This document shows, piece after piece, positions 1-6,339 of a stretch of 48,568 nucleotides of DNA. Both the position numbers and the translations under genes were made by a program. Every line of letters starts with the position of its first letter. Positions within the stretch are counted from its first letter, which is position 1. The DNA is taken from positions 1 through 48,568 of the forward strand of contig JAFUQS010000111.1 of NCBI GenBank assembly GCA_017472225.1. The letters are read 5' to 3'. The notes beneath the pieces were generated by a model. That model was not told the origin of the DNA, searched no databases, and saw only the letters and a program-made list of their open reading frames with translations. This DNA comes from Clostridia bacterium. GTDB lineage: Bacteria; Bacillota; Clostridia; Oscillospirales; Acutalibacteraceae.

Positions 1-243
1 AAATCTGCCTTCGGCAGTCATAATAGCAACTGTTGATTTCTTGTGTTTCAACATATAATCCTTATGCAACATGTCTCGCCTGCCGGCTCGGTCGGTGCTT
101 CTGCTTTGCAGAGGTGTCCACCGGACACCCGCACCCCATTTTCCGAGGCGGATTTTTGCTTCTTCGGGTGGAAGCGTGAGGTTAGGTATCATATAGTCAC
201 CAACACGGCGATATTCAAGTTTTTTGTTCTGTTCCATAATCAT
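1..243 (-). CDS. tnpV: TnpV family protein, 3' part outside the window
   Basis: The N-terminus matches TnpV proteins of Tn4451-like mobilisable elements (LEYRRVGDYMIPNLTLP, then RLGKWG, then LHKDYMLKHKK). The role of TnpV is not established. The start ATG at 243 overlaps the stop of the upstream DUF6809 gene (ATGA), with AAGGAAAGGA as ribosome site; a second ATG lies at 237. Between the KWG and MLHKDY segments there is an in-frame 60-bp stretch (73-132, about 20 residues) that I do not expect in this family and that is rich in short palindromes. The gene runs off the left edge, so the C-terminus cannot be judged. Family call is fairly safe; function unknown. Confidence 0.65.
   Translation of the reverse strand, partial: MIMEQNKKLEYRRVGDYMIPNLTLPPEEAKIRLGKWGAGVRWTPLQSRSTDRAGRRDMLHKDYMLKHKKSTVAIMTAEGRF
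73..132. repeat. 60-bp palindrome-rich in-frame insert in tnpV
   Basis: Two adjacent perfect hairpins are visible: TCTGC-TTT-GCAGA (100-112) and GGTGTCC-ACC-GGACACC (113-129). They are preceded by a GC-rich segment with a repeated ACCGA on the minus strand. The segment is exactly 20 codons without a stop in the tnpV frame, so it lengthens the protein rather than breaking it. It looks like a small inserted palindromic element; its boundaries are inferred from where TnpV similarity stops and resumes. Confidence 0.45.
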
Positions 244-518
244 TTGTCCTTTCCTTTTTCAATAAAAGTGTCGTATGTAAATCTTGCACCGAGCCTGAAG
301 CCTACTGTGAAGCTGTTTGCATTGCAGAGGCTTGAAAACTTGATGTAAGTTGCAACATAGTCGGCAAAGAGCTCCTGTTCCTTGTCGGCGAGAATTGATG
401 TTAGATGTTCCTCTTTTCCGGAAAGCTCATTAAGGCTCTTTTTTACTTTTTTGGTGAGCTCTGTCGTGCATTCCTGTGGCTCGATATTGCCATAGTAAAA
501 ATCTTCAATGAAGCTCAC
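240..518 (-). CDS. DUF6809 family protein (92 aa)
   Basis: A small acidic, helical protein. The pattern FIEDFYYGNIEP near the N-terminus, a central EEHLTSILADKEQELFADY helix and VGFRLGARF near the C-terminus match DUF6809, a family seen in integrative elements and phages of Clostridia; its function is not known. I chose the GTG at 518 because the family starts just before this FIEDFYYGN block and a G-rich ribosome-site-like stretch (GGCGGTGG) precedes it; a longer reading frame upstream overlaps the 53-aa gene. It starts 4 bases after the stop of the 53-aa gene and overlaps tnpV by 4 bases, so the three are cotranscribed and probably translationally coupled. Confidence 0.65.
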   Translation of the reverse strand: MSFIEDFYYGNIEPQECTTELTKKVKKSLNELSGKEEHLTSILADKEQELFADYVATYIKFSSLCNANSFTVGFRLGARFTYDTFIEKGKDK

Positions 519-522
519 AGTA

Positions 523-684
523 TCACCACCGCCTTTCACTTTTATCAATGATTTTGATAAGCAGCTCATCAACATCCTCTGTGGGTAAATCCTTTTCCAA
601 GAGCTTATTGCGAAACTCATTCATACCATTGACAAGCAAATTGCACTCAAAATCCGTCAGCTTGATTTTTACCTTTTTAGTCAT
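523..684 (-). CDS. Small mobile-element protein (53 aa)
   Basis: A 53-residue open frame begins at ATG 684 behind a textbook ribosome site (AAGGAGG, 7 bases upstream) and ends at TGA 523-525. The product is Lys/Asp/Glu-rich (MTKKVKIKLTDFECNLLVNG at the start). Proteins of this type are common first genes in DUF6809-containing operons of gut integrative elements, but I know no function for them. Its size puts it below usual gene-finding limits; the ribosome site, tight spacing and operon position support it being real. Confidence 0.65.
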   Translation of the reverse strand: MTKKVKIKLTDFECNLLVNGMNEFRNKLLEKDLPTEDVDELLIKIIDKSERRW

Positions 685-713
685 AAGAAAACCTCCTTGT
701 TTTTGATAGTTTC

Positions 714-743
714 ATTCTATCTGACAGCAAGAAAACAATCCAA
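714..743 (-). promoter_or_regulatory. Promoter of the 53-aa/DUF6809/tnpV operon
   Basis: On the minus strand TTGGAT (738-743) and TAGAAT (714-719) are separated by 18 bases, about 30 bases upstream of the ribosome site. The -10 region overlaps a GATAG-N7-CTATC inverted repeat (705-721) that could be an operator. Box match is moderate. Confidence 0.35.
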
Positions 744-762
744 TATGCCAATTTTTTGACAT

Positions 763-816
763 AAAAAAGAGACTGTTTACGGACGGAAAATTCCATTAAC
801 AGTCTCATATTTTTTT
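763..816 (-). terminator. Bidirectional intrinsic terminator after the recombinase
   Basis: A 9-bp perfect stem, GAGACTGTT (769-777) with AACAGTCTC (798-806), is flanked by T6 on the minus strand and T8 on the plus strand. It lies 3' of the recombinase gene on the minus strand. Confidence 0.7.
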
Positions 817-825
817 AGGTATAAC

Positions 826-897
826 CTTACATCAAAAATTTAAAGAACAAGTTTCTATGCACATTTTTTGCATCGATTGATGTGAGTTTGATGTAAG
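826..897. repeat. 11-bp inverted repeat between terminator and recombinase end
   Basis: CTTACATCAAA (826-836) is the exact reverse complement of TTTGATGTAAG (887-897). The 50-base spacer is AT-rich. The stretch 685-994 has no gene: it contains the operon promoter, the terminator and this repeat. It may be a binding site of the neighbouring element; no function can be assigned. Confidence 0.45.
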
Positions 898-994
898 ATG
901 TAATTTTTTTGTGTTTTACTCCCCTCAAAACCTCAGTAAAATGGGGATTATTGAGAGTTTTATTTATCGAGGCTCTTCATTGTCGGGATATGTA

Positions 995-2950
995 TTATAT
1001 CATTTTAAAATATTTAAGTGCATCCATAATGGCGTCTTCTTTTTCCTTAGTACACTGTGGTACCCGGCTTTTGCCTTCGCCCTTGTTATAACACTCTCTT
1101 TCAATAATGCCACACTTAGTTTTAACCTGAGATATATAAAGAGAAGATACCTTCAAATTGAACTTGTCAAAGACATAATCCTTGATTTCCTGATATGTTG
1201 CTTTGGTTTCAGCTGCAGTAACATCAATCTCTGAAAGGTCAAGTTTTATGTCGATATGTGTGTCCGGTCTGCGTTGGGACAAAAGAACAACCGTTTCGAC
1301 TGTTGTTTTTTCATTCGGAACAGATATTTCAGCGATATTTCCGTCATCCCCATCATAACAGATGGGAATGCGGAACTTTATCTTTTTTAGAATCTGTCCG
1401 TTTTCAGTCGGTTCCGGGTTAATCTCAATGCGTTCAATAATGCTGCTGAGAAACTCTTTCTTTTCCGCATCGGTGAACTTCGGATATATTATATCAAAGA
1501 ATAACAGAAATTGATATACCTTTTCCTGAGAAATTTTATCTTTACGTATATTTTCAAGCCTTTCATAAATAATGGATAACTCTTTTTCCGTTTCGTTTAT
1601 ATCACGATACAGGGAATCAAGCCTTAACTGCATATCATCATATTTCTTGTTGTAAAACTCATCAAACACATCAAGGCTGTCCATAGCTTTGCCGAGCTTT
1701 TCTTTTGCCATATTAAGCTGACGGAGTTTCTTGTTAAGGCCTGCTATCTCTGCTTCAATTTCCGCCGTATCAATCCTCGCATTTATCTTATCTTTTATCG
1801 CTTCCTCAAATTTCGGATTTTTTACTATTTTTGATACAAATTCTTCAACGGCTGAATTAACCTTTTCCTGATGGATTTGCTTTTTATAGGTGCATTTATG
1901 ACCGTCAAGCTCCAAACGATGCTTACAAGCATAATACCAATAATCACGGTAAAAAGTGCCATCCTTTTTTCTCTTTCTGCTTACACTGCCGTACATAGGC
2001 TGACCGCACTCGGGACAGCAAACGATACCCGATAGCAAGTGTTGATGCTCAAGACTGTATGTCTTTTCATTTTTTATGCCGGTTTTCTTCCTTTTTGCCT
2101 GTGCTAAAAGCCAGTCTTCTTCAGATATAATGGCATCGTGTACACCGTCATAAACAGGATATTCATCTTGCTTTACGATATGAAATTCATTTCTTGCACC
2201 ATTAACTTTTTCTGTTTTTCTTCTGCCGTATGCTAACTTACCACAGTAAACGGGATTATCTAAAACAAGCTTAACAAAGTGTGCAGAGAATGTACTGAGT
2301 GTACCGTTCTGCCTTTGCTTTTTCTCATACCCATGTTGGTTAAGATATTTGGCAATACCATTTGCGCCCATATTGGTGTGAATGAATTTATCGTAAATAA
2401 CTCTGATTGCCTCGGCTTCATCTTCAGCAATTTTAAGTTCACCTTTATCAAGATAATATCCGTAAGGGGCAAAACCGCCGTTCCATTTACCTTCTCGTGC
2501 CTTTTGTTTTCTGCCTTCCATAGTCTGTACAAGAATGTTCTCACGCTCAATTTCAGCAACAGCGGATAAAACAGAAATCATCAGCTTACCGCTATCCTTT
2601 GAACTGTCTATACCATCTTCAACACAGATAAGATTTGCACCGTAATCCTGCATAATCTGCAAAGACGAAAGTACATCAGCAGCATTTCTGCCAAAACGGG
2701 ACAACTTGAAAACAAGCACATAATCCACACCGTCTTTGCCGCTTTCTATATCACTGAGCATTCTTTGAAATTCAGGTCTGCCGCCTATATTCTTGCCAGA
2801 GCAACCTTCGTCACTGTATATACCGGCAACAATCATATTCTGATATTCAGCATATCGTAACAGCTTTTCTTTCTGTGCATCAAGACTGAATCCGTCAACC
2901 TGCATTGATGTTGAAACACGGATATAGATGTAACAAATTAATCTTCTCAT
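995..2950 (-). CDS. Large serine recombinase with swapped rlmD-type C-terminal tail
   Basis: A TnpX/Tn4451-class site-specific recombinase that would excise and integrate the 9.75-kb unit. Domains in order: N-terminal resolvase fold (residues about 5-150) with the catalytic serine in RVSTSMQVDGFSLDAQ and FKLSRFGRN; recombinase domain (about 155-300); zinc ribbon CCPECG...C...C (about 315-365); long coiled coil (about 390-510); then a C-terminal tail beginning VETVVLLSQRRPDTH that is nearly identical to the tail of RlmD at 10743. The tail is encoded across the attachment repeat, so the last 95 or so codons came from the integration site, not the element. The start ATG 2950 is preceded by AAGGAG. 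The frame is intact, so the protein could be active. RlmD is a recognised integration site for such elements; the tail exchange is read directly from the sequence. Confidence 0.9.
   Translation of the reverse strand: MRRLICYIYIRVSTSMQVDGFSLDAQKEKLLRYAEYQNMIVAGIYSDEGCSGKNIGGRPEFQRMLSDIESGKDGVDYVLVFKLSRFGRNAADVLSSLQIMQDYGANLICVEDGIDSSKDSGKLMISVLSAVAEIERENILVQTMEGRKQKAREGKWNGGFAPYGYYLDKGELKIAEDEAEAIRVIYDKFIHTNMGANGIAKYLNQHGYEKKQRQNGTLSTFSAHFVKLVLDNPVYCGKLAYGRRKTEKVNGARNEFHIVKQDEYPVYDGVHDAIISEEDWLLAQAKRKKTGIKNEKTYSLEHQHLLSGIVCCPECGQPMYGSVSRKRKKDGTFYRDYWYYACKHRLELDGHKCTYKKQIHQEKVNSAVEEFVSKIVKNPKFEEAIKDKINARIDTAEIEAEIAGLNKKLRQLNMAKEKLGKAMDSLDVFDEFYNKKYDDMQLRLDSLYRDINETEKELSIIYERLENIRKDKISQEKVYQFLLFFDIIYPKFTDAEKKEFLSSIIERIEINPEPTENGQILKKIKFRIPICYDGDDGNIAEISVPNEKTTVETVVLLSQRRPDTHIDIKLDLSEIDVTAAETKATYQEIKDYVFDKFNLKVSSLYISQVKTKCGIIERECYNKGEGKSRVPQCTKEKEDAIMDALKYFKMI
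1210..1300. repeat. Attachment-site direct repeat, left copy (in recombinase 3' end)
   Basis: Matches 10961-11051 at 90 of 91 positions; the last 78 bases (1223-1300) are identical. Homology stops abruptly at base 1301, where the recombinase-specific sequence begins, and continues with lower identity to the left through the shared protein tail. The sharp edge places the crossover within or at the right edge of the repeat, in the codons for VETVVLL. Confidence 0.8.
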
Positions 2951-3015
2951 AAATTTTTCAACTCCTTATATGTTTTCAGCTTTATTATATTTTTCTTTCT
3001 CTTATTCGACAAATG

Positions 3016-3042
3016 TGTGGAGCAGGATTAACCTGCCCCACA
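3016..3042. other. Hairpin between the 72-aa gene and the recombinase
   Basis: TGTGG-A-GCAGG (3016-3026) pairs with CCTGC-C-CCACA (3032-3042), an 11-bp stem with one mismatch and a 5-base loop, just 3' of the 72-aa gene. There is no T-run on the minus strand, so it is not a standard terminator for the upstream genes. It could be an RNA-processing or regulatory hairpin. Confidence 0.35.
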
Positions 3043-3048
3043 ATGTTT

Positions 3049-3267
3049 TTATGCGGTTTGCTTTTCAGCTTTTTTATTTACTTCTGACTTAACAATATCG
3101 TCAAGCATCGGCCCGTACTTTTCTACCATACAGGCAAGAAAATCAACCATTCTGTCAAACGCCGCACTTTGCTCCGCCGTGAACTCACTTGGCTCAATAC
3201 GAAAACTATATTCACCCTTGGTGTTGTTCAGAATGGTTTTTATTAGTTGTTTGATTCGTTTAAACAT
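3049..3267 (-). CDS. Small mobile-element hypothetical protein (72 aa)
   Basis: I do not recognise a named domain. The N-terminal 20 residues are strongly basic (MFKRIKQLIKTILNNTKGEY) and the rest is acidic and helical (SEFTAEQSAAFDRMVDFLA). I prefer ATG 3267, with AGGTG seven bases upstream; a GTG at 3276 overlapping the parB stop (GGTGA) is also possible. It follows the truncated parB directly and precedes the recombinase, so all three may be one transcript. The basic N-terminus could bind nucleic acid, but that is a guess. Confidence 0.55.
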   Translation of the reverse strand: MFKRIKQLIKTILNNTKGEYSFRIEPSEFTAEQSAAFDRMVDFLACMVEKYGPMLDDIVKSEVNKKAEKQTA

Positions 3268-3272
3268 TCTCT

Positions 3273-3887
3273 TCACCTCGCATCCCTATCTCTCTGTTTA
3301 ATCAGATACTTTCTGTAATACTCGCAAGCCTTCAGTACAAACTCCTCAAGCTCTTTCTTATCTGCCCTTGGTGAAAACTGCTGTAATTGTTCAAGAGGAA
3401 ACTTTATCGTTTCTCTTTGGTTTGCTTTATCCTCTTGCATAATGGTTTCAATCTGTTCTGTGTTCAATTCGTTGCTCTGACTCAGTTTTTTGAAGCGGAC
3501 TGCCTGCGAAAATGAAGGCGTGCGTTCTTCTTCCTCTATCGTGCCGAGAAGGGCATACTGTTGCTCTTCTGTGAGATAGGAAAGTTCAACAGCAGGGGTA
3601 AGCGCAATTTTACCTTCGTCAACAAGTTCAAGGAGTTCAGGGATGAGGTTTGTCAGTCGGATATATCGTTGAATTTGAGCTCGACTTTCGCCTGTCTGCT
3701 CACCAATTATTTCATCTGCTCTTAACTTCGTCTCAAGTTGAGACGAAGTTAAATCTGTACGTTTGCCCTGTGATTTCAATGCTTCATACTTGAGCTTATA
3801 CGCAAACGCCTTCTCGCTCGGTAAAATATGTTCTCTGTGCAGATTGCTGTCAACAAGCATAATTGCCGCTTCATCTCTGCTTATCAT
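3273..3887 (-). CDS. ParB-family protein, N-terminally truncated
   Basis: The product begins inside a ParB-type domain: RDEAAIMLVDSNLHREHILPSEKAFAYK is the usual end of the ParB N-terminal domain, followed by the KorB/HTH region (TGESRAQIQRYIRLTNLIPELLELVDEGKIALTPAVELSYLTEEQ). A complete protein would have roughly 100 more residues upstream, including the GERR/CTP-binding motif, which is absent. The first ATG (3887) has GAGG immediately adjacent, too close to be a good ribosome site. The upstream open frame continues only into unrelated sequence with a hairpin (CAAGAG...CTCTTG, about 3929-3954). It is probably a decayed partition or regulatory gene, although the HTH part could still be expressed. 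Confidence 0.6.
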   Translation of the reverse strand: MISRDEAAIMLVDSNLHREHILPSEKAFAYKLKYEALKSQGKRTDLTSSQLETKLRADEIIGEQTGESRAQIQRYIRLTNLIPELLELVDEGKIALTPAVELSYLTEEQQYALLGTIEEEERTPSFSQAVRFKKLSQSNELNTEQIETIMQEDKANQRETIKFPLEQLQQFSPRADKKELEEFVLKACEYYRKYLIKQRDRDAR

Positions 3888-4012
3888 CCTCGTAAATTCA
3901 ACAGAGCACAGAATGTTTTTGTTGTCAAGAGAAGTAGCGAAGCGACTCTTGATAATGGGAACAGGGTGTGATTACCTATTATATTATGAAAAAACAACAA
4001 AATATCTTACGC

Positions 4013-4504
4013 TTAACGATTTTTATTTTTTTTGGTGATATTCTTTTTATTTGAAAGATTTTCAATTGCTTGAGCACACAATTTAGTTAAAGGTATGCCT
4101 ATAGCTTCTTTATAATTAAAACCTAATAGCTGCATGGTTTTTAATGTATCTACATTTACAATATCTTTCAATGCTTTTAAAGATTCTATCCCATCAGCTT
4201 CAATAAATTGACTTAAAATGTCAATAACAAGTTCAATAGTATTATGAAGATGCTCAATGTCCTCATCACTAATTTCAATTTTTTCTAATTCATGTCTATA
4301 AGCCTGAGCTATACGTAGGATTTCTTCTCTTTCTTCAATTAATTCACTTATTATCTCGTTATAATAGTTTTTTATTTTCTCTGCATCGCGTTCTGCTTTT
4401 ATTGTTTTAACTTTTGTGCTGACCGCCGTTGCAGTTCCTTTAACCGCCAGGGCTGTCAATTCAGTTCCCATCTGTGCCAATGTAGCTTGTAATGTTGCAT
4501 CCAT
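4013..4504 (-). CDS. Hypothetical protein of the ATPase operon (163 aa)
   Basis: No known domain recognised. I chose ATG 4504 because of the strong site TTGGAGG before it; the frame also contains an upstream methionine at 4555. The N-terminal 35 residues are small and hydrophobic to amphipathic (DATLQATLAQMGTELTALAVKG); residues about 35-105 form a charged helix or coiled coil rich in Lys and Glu; the C-terminus is very basic (KKNITKKNKNR). It lies about 55 bases downstream of the 475-aa gene and is probably cotranscribed with it and the ATPase. The composition would fit a membrane-active or oligomerising effector, but nothing seen proves this. Confidence 0.6.
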   Translation of the reverse strand: MDATLQATLAQMGTELTALAVKGTATAVSTKVKTIKAERDAEKIKNYYNEIISELIEEREEILRIAQAYRHELEKIEISDEDIEHLHNTIELVIDILSQFIEADGIESLKALKDIVNVDTLKTMQLLGFNYKEAIGIPLTKLCAQAIENLSNKKNITKKNKNR

Positions 4505-4558
4505 TATTTTGACCTCCAAAACACATTCAAACAATTTGATTTTATTTAACAACACCTA

Positions 4559-5986
4559 TTATACAATTTTTTTATAAATACTTATAACTTTTTTTATATC
4601 TGAAAACATATTATCTGCGCTTCGATGTTCACTTGGACTATTAGCTAAGGTAAAACTATACTTAGGTTCATGAAAATACATTTTGTCGTGACTTCCGGCT
4701 TCTAATGTGAATCCACATTTTTCAAATTTGCTGCGTCTTAATTGCAAAGATTTATCCTTTAAAGCATTTTCAATATTGTTCAATATTTCCTTGCCTTTAC
4801 CCAAAAGCTCATTTTCTTTCAAAAACGTATCTAATATATCCTTTTGTCGAGTGTTACTATTCAATTTGGGCTGTAATTGAGAAAGCAATGTTATTACCAA
4901 GTCGTTTAATTCCCCATGGTAAAACTCTGTTATTCCAGTAGTTTTAAAAGATATCGTATCATTAATTTCTTTTTTTGCTTTGAAAGATTCTATGATTGAG
5001 TTTTTACAATCTAATTGATACTGAAGATCTCTGATTTTCTCTTCTTTCTTTTTTACATCCTCATCAAATGCAGCTAAAAGAGCATCACACTCTTGTTTTG
5101 TATCTGTTGCACTTTTACTTTCTTCTTCAAAAATTTTTCTATGGTAAAGAACTTGCAAATTACTCCAAGAATAATCATTTGTATTATCATGATTCAACAC
5201 AGACTGTTGGAGTGTAGCACGAACAAAGGACGCCATTTGTTTGCTATCTAATTTACCATTTTCAAAGAAGTCCTCAATTGAAATAATTTCTTTGTACGTT
5301 GACTTAGAAAAATAAATACCAATATAGCCATTATAAGGATTATTGGAATTAGTCAATTCTTTCAATTTCTTTGAAAAGGTTTTATTCGGCTCAACTAATA
5401 CATGTGCTATACCTGATAAACTGCTTGCCAATTTATTCTCATCAACAGAATATAAATTGGGGTTAAACCCATCAACACTTAAATATACTACTGGCAAATT
5501 TGTTTTTACTGTTCCACACATTATTTGCGCACATATATCCATATCTGCATCTTTCAAATAAATCGGTTTATCAACAATAGGGAAAACTCCCTTATCATAA
5601 CAAAGATCGGCTTCAATTAAATTTTTAATTATATGAGGTTTATGTATTTTGGGCAAACTTCTCGAATAATTTTTCGTATGGCAAGAAAGCGTTATAGATA
5701 TATTTTTTTCATCGTTTATCTCCGAATAGATGCAATCTGTAATCCAACTATTCTTATCTTCTCTATTTGCAAATCTTAACGCTAAAATCGTGTTAGAAGA
5801 TATATTAGAATTCAAAATTGATATAGATGTATTTTCAAAATCTTGTTTGAAAAACTCTTTTCCATCACAATCAATTTCTTTAATTTTGTAATGTGGGCTT
5901 CCCTTAAGCCAAGTCTTTAAAACAGCTAAAACTTTTTCTTTATCCGTACTATCTTTTAGTCTGATTTTTGTTGTAAATAAATCCAT
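4559..5986 (-). CDS. Hypothetical protein of the ATPase operon (475 aa, coiled coil)
   Basis: Not recognised as a named family. The N-terminal half is mixed alpha/beta with conserved-looking patches (LPVVYLSVDGFNPNLYSVD, HVLVEPNKTFSKKLKEL, NPYNGYIGIYFSKS). A coiled coil follows at about residues 285-340 (EECDALLAAFDEDVKKKEEKIRDLQYQL region), then a basic helical C-terminal domain with LQLRRSKFEKCGFTLE. ATG 5986 has AAAGGAGC eight bases upstream. It sits between the 99-aa and 163-aa genes in one AT-rich minus-strand operon headed by the ATPase. Large unknown proteins beside an OLD/SMC-like ATPase are common in antiphage systems; function here is inference only. Confidence 0.7.
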   Translation of the reverse strand: MDLFTTKIRLKDSTDKEKVLAVLKTWLKGSPHYKIKEIDCDGKEFFKQDFENTSISILNSNISSNTILALRFANREDKNSWITDCIYSEINDEKNISITLSCHTKNYSRSLPKIHKPHIIKNLIEADLCYDKGVFPIVDKPIYLKDADMDICAQIMCGTVKTNLPVVYLSVDGFNPNLYSVDENKLASSLSGIAHVLVEPNKTFSKKLKELTNSNNPYNGYIGIYFSKSTYKEIISIEDFFENGKLDSKQMASFVRATLQQSVLNHDNTNDYSWSNLQVLYHRKIFEEESKSATDTKQECDALLAAFDEDVKKKEEKIRDLQYQLDCKNSIIESFKAKKEINDTISFKTTGITEFYHGELNDLVITLLSQLQPKLNSNTRQKDILDTFLKENELLGKGKEILNNIENALKDKSLQLRRSKFEKCGFTLEAGSHDKMYFHEPKYSFTLANSPSEHRSADNMFSDIKKVISIYKKIV

Positions 5987-6039
5987 TTTTACGCTCCTTT
6001 ATTAATTAATATTACTTGTTCATTTACTGCTCTTATATG

Positions 6040-6339
6040 TTAAAGGCTATCTATTAAACTTTTTCTAACTTCAGCAAGTTCTCGATTTAAATCTTCAACA
6101 TATTCTTTGCAAACATCTATGTAAAGATCTTTAGAGTATCCCTCGGTTTTTTTAAAACTTGACAATACATCACTGTCAAGCATCATTTCTAGTAATTTTG
6201 AAAAAACGATTTTAAAATCCGATTGACTCTCTGAACTGTTTAAATTTACGGTTAACTTCTCTTCTTCTGAAAAATGAAACATTAATATATCCGTTTCTCC
6301 AGAAACGGTCAATTCAACAACAATTATCATTCGATCCAT
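6040..6339 (-). CDS. Small hypothetical protein of the ATPase operon (99 aa)
   Basis: No recognised domain. The start at ATG 6339 has GGAGAG upstream and lies 26 bases inside the 3' end of the ATPase gene, so translation is probably coupled to it. The first half is predicted beta (MIIVVELTVSGETDILMFHF), the second half acidic helices ending EVRKSLIDSL. Its position directly after the ATPase suggests a partner subunit. What it does cannot be told from sequence. Confidence 0.6.
   Translation of the reverse strand: MDRMIIVVELTVSGETDILMFHFSEEEKLTVNLNSSESQSDFKIVFSKLLEMMLDSDVLSSFKKTEGYSKDLYIDVCKEYVEDLNRELAEVRKSLIDSL

Larger units (their letters stand above)
1..1300. mobile_element. Left-flanking integrative element (partial, runs off window)
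   Basis: The sequence left of the first attachment repeat carries three genes of the kind found in gut Firmicutes integrative elements, in one minus-strand operon: a 53-aa protein, a DUF6809 protein and TnpV. Together with the element-type coding tail at 995-1300, this suggests that a second element lies directly next to the 9.75-kb unit and used the same rlmD site. The far end is outside the window, so its size and completeness are unknown. The gene identities are seen by similarity; the stacking is inference. Confidence 0.5.

Noticed and set aside
43-348. Plus-strand open frame over the tnpV/DUF6809 region
   Set aside because: It overlaps two better-supported minus-strand genes, has no ribosome site, and its translation is low-complexity and unlike known proteins.
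911-1234. Plus-strand open frames over the recombinase 3' end
   Set aside because: They are antisense to a recognised protein tail and lack ribosome sites.
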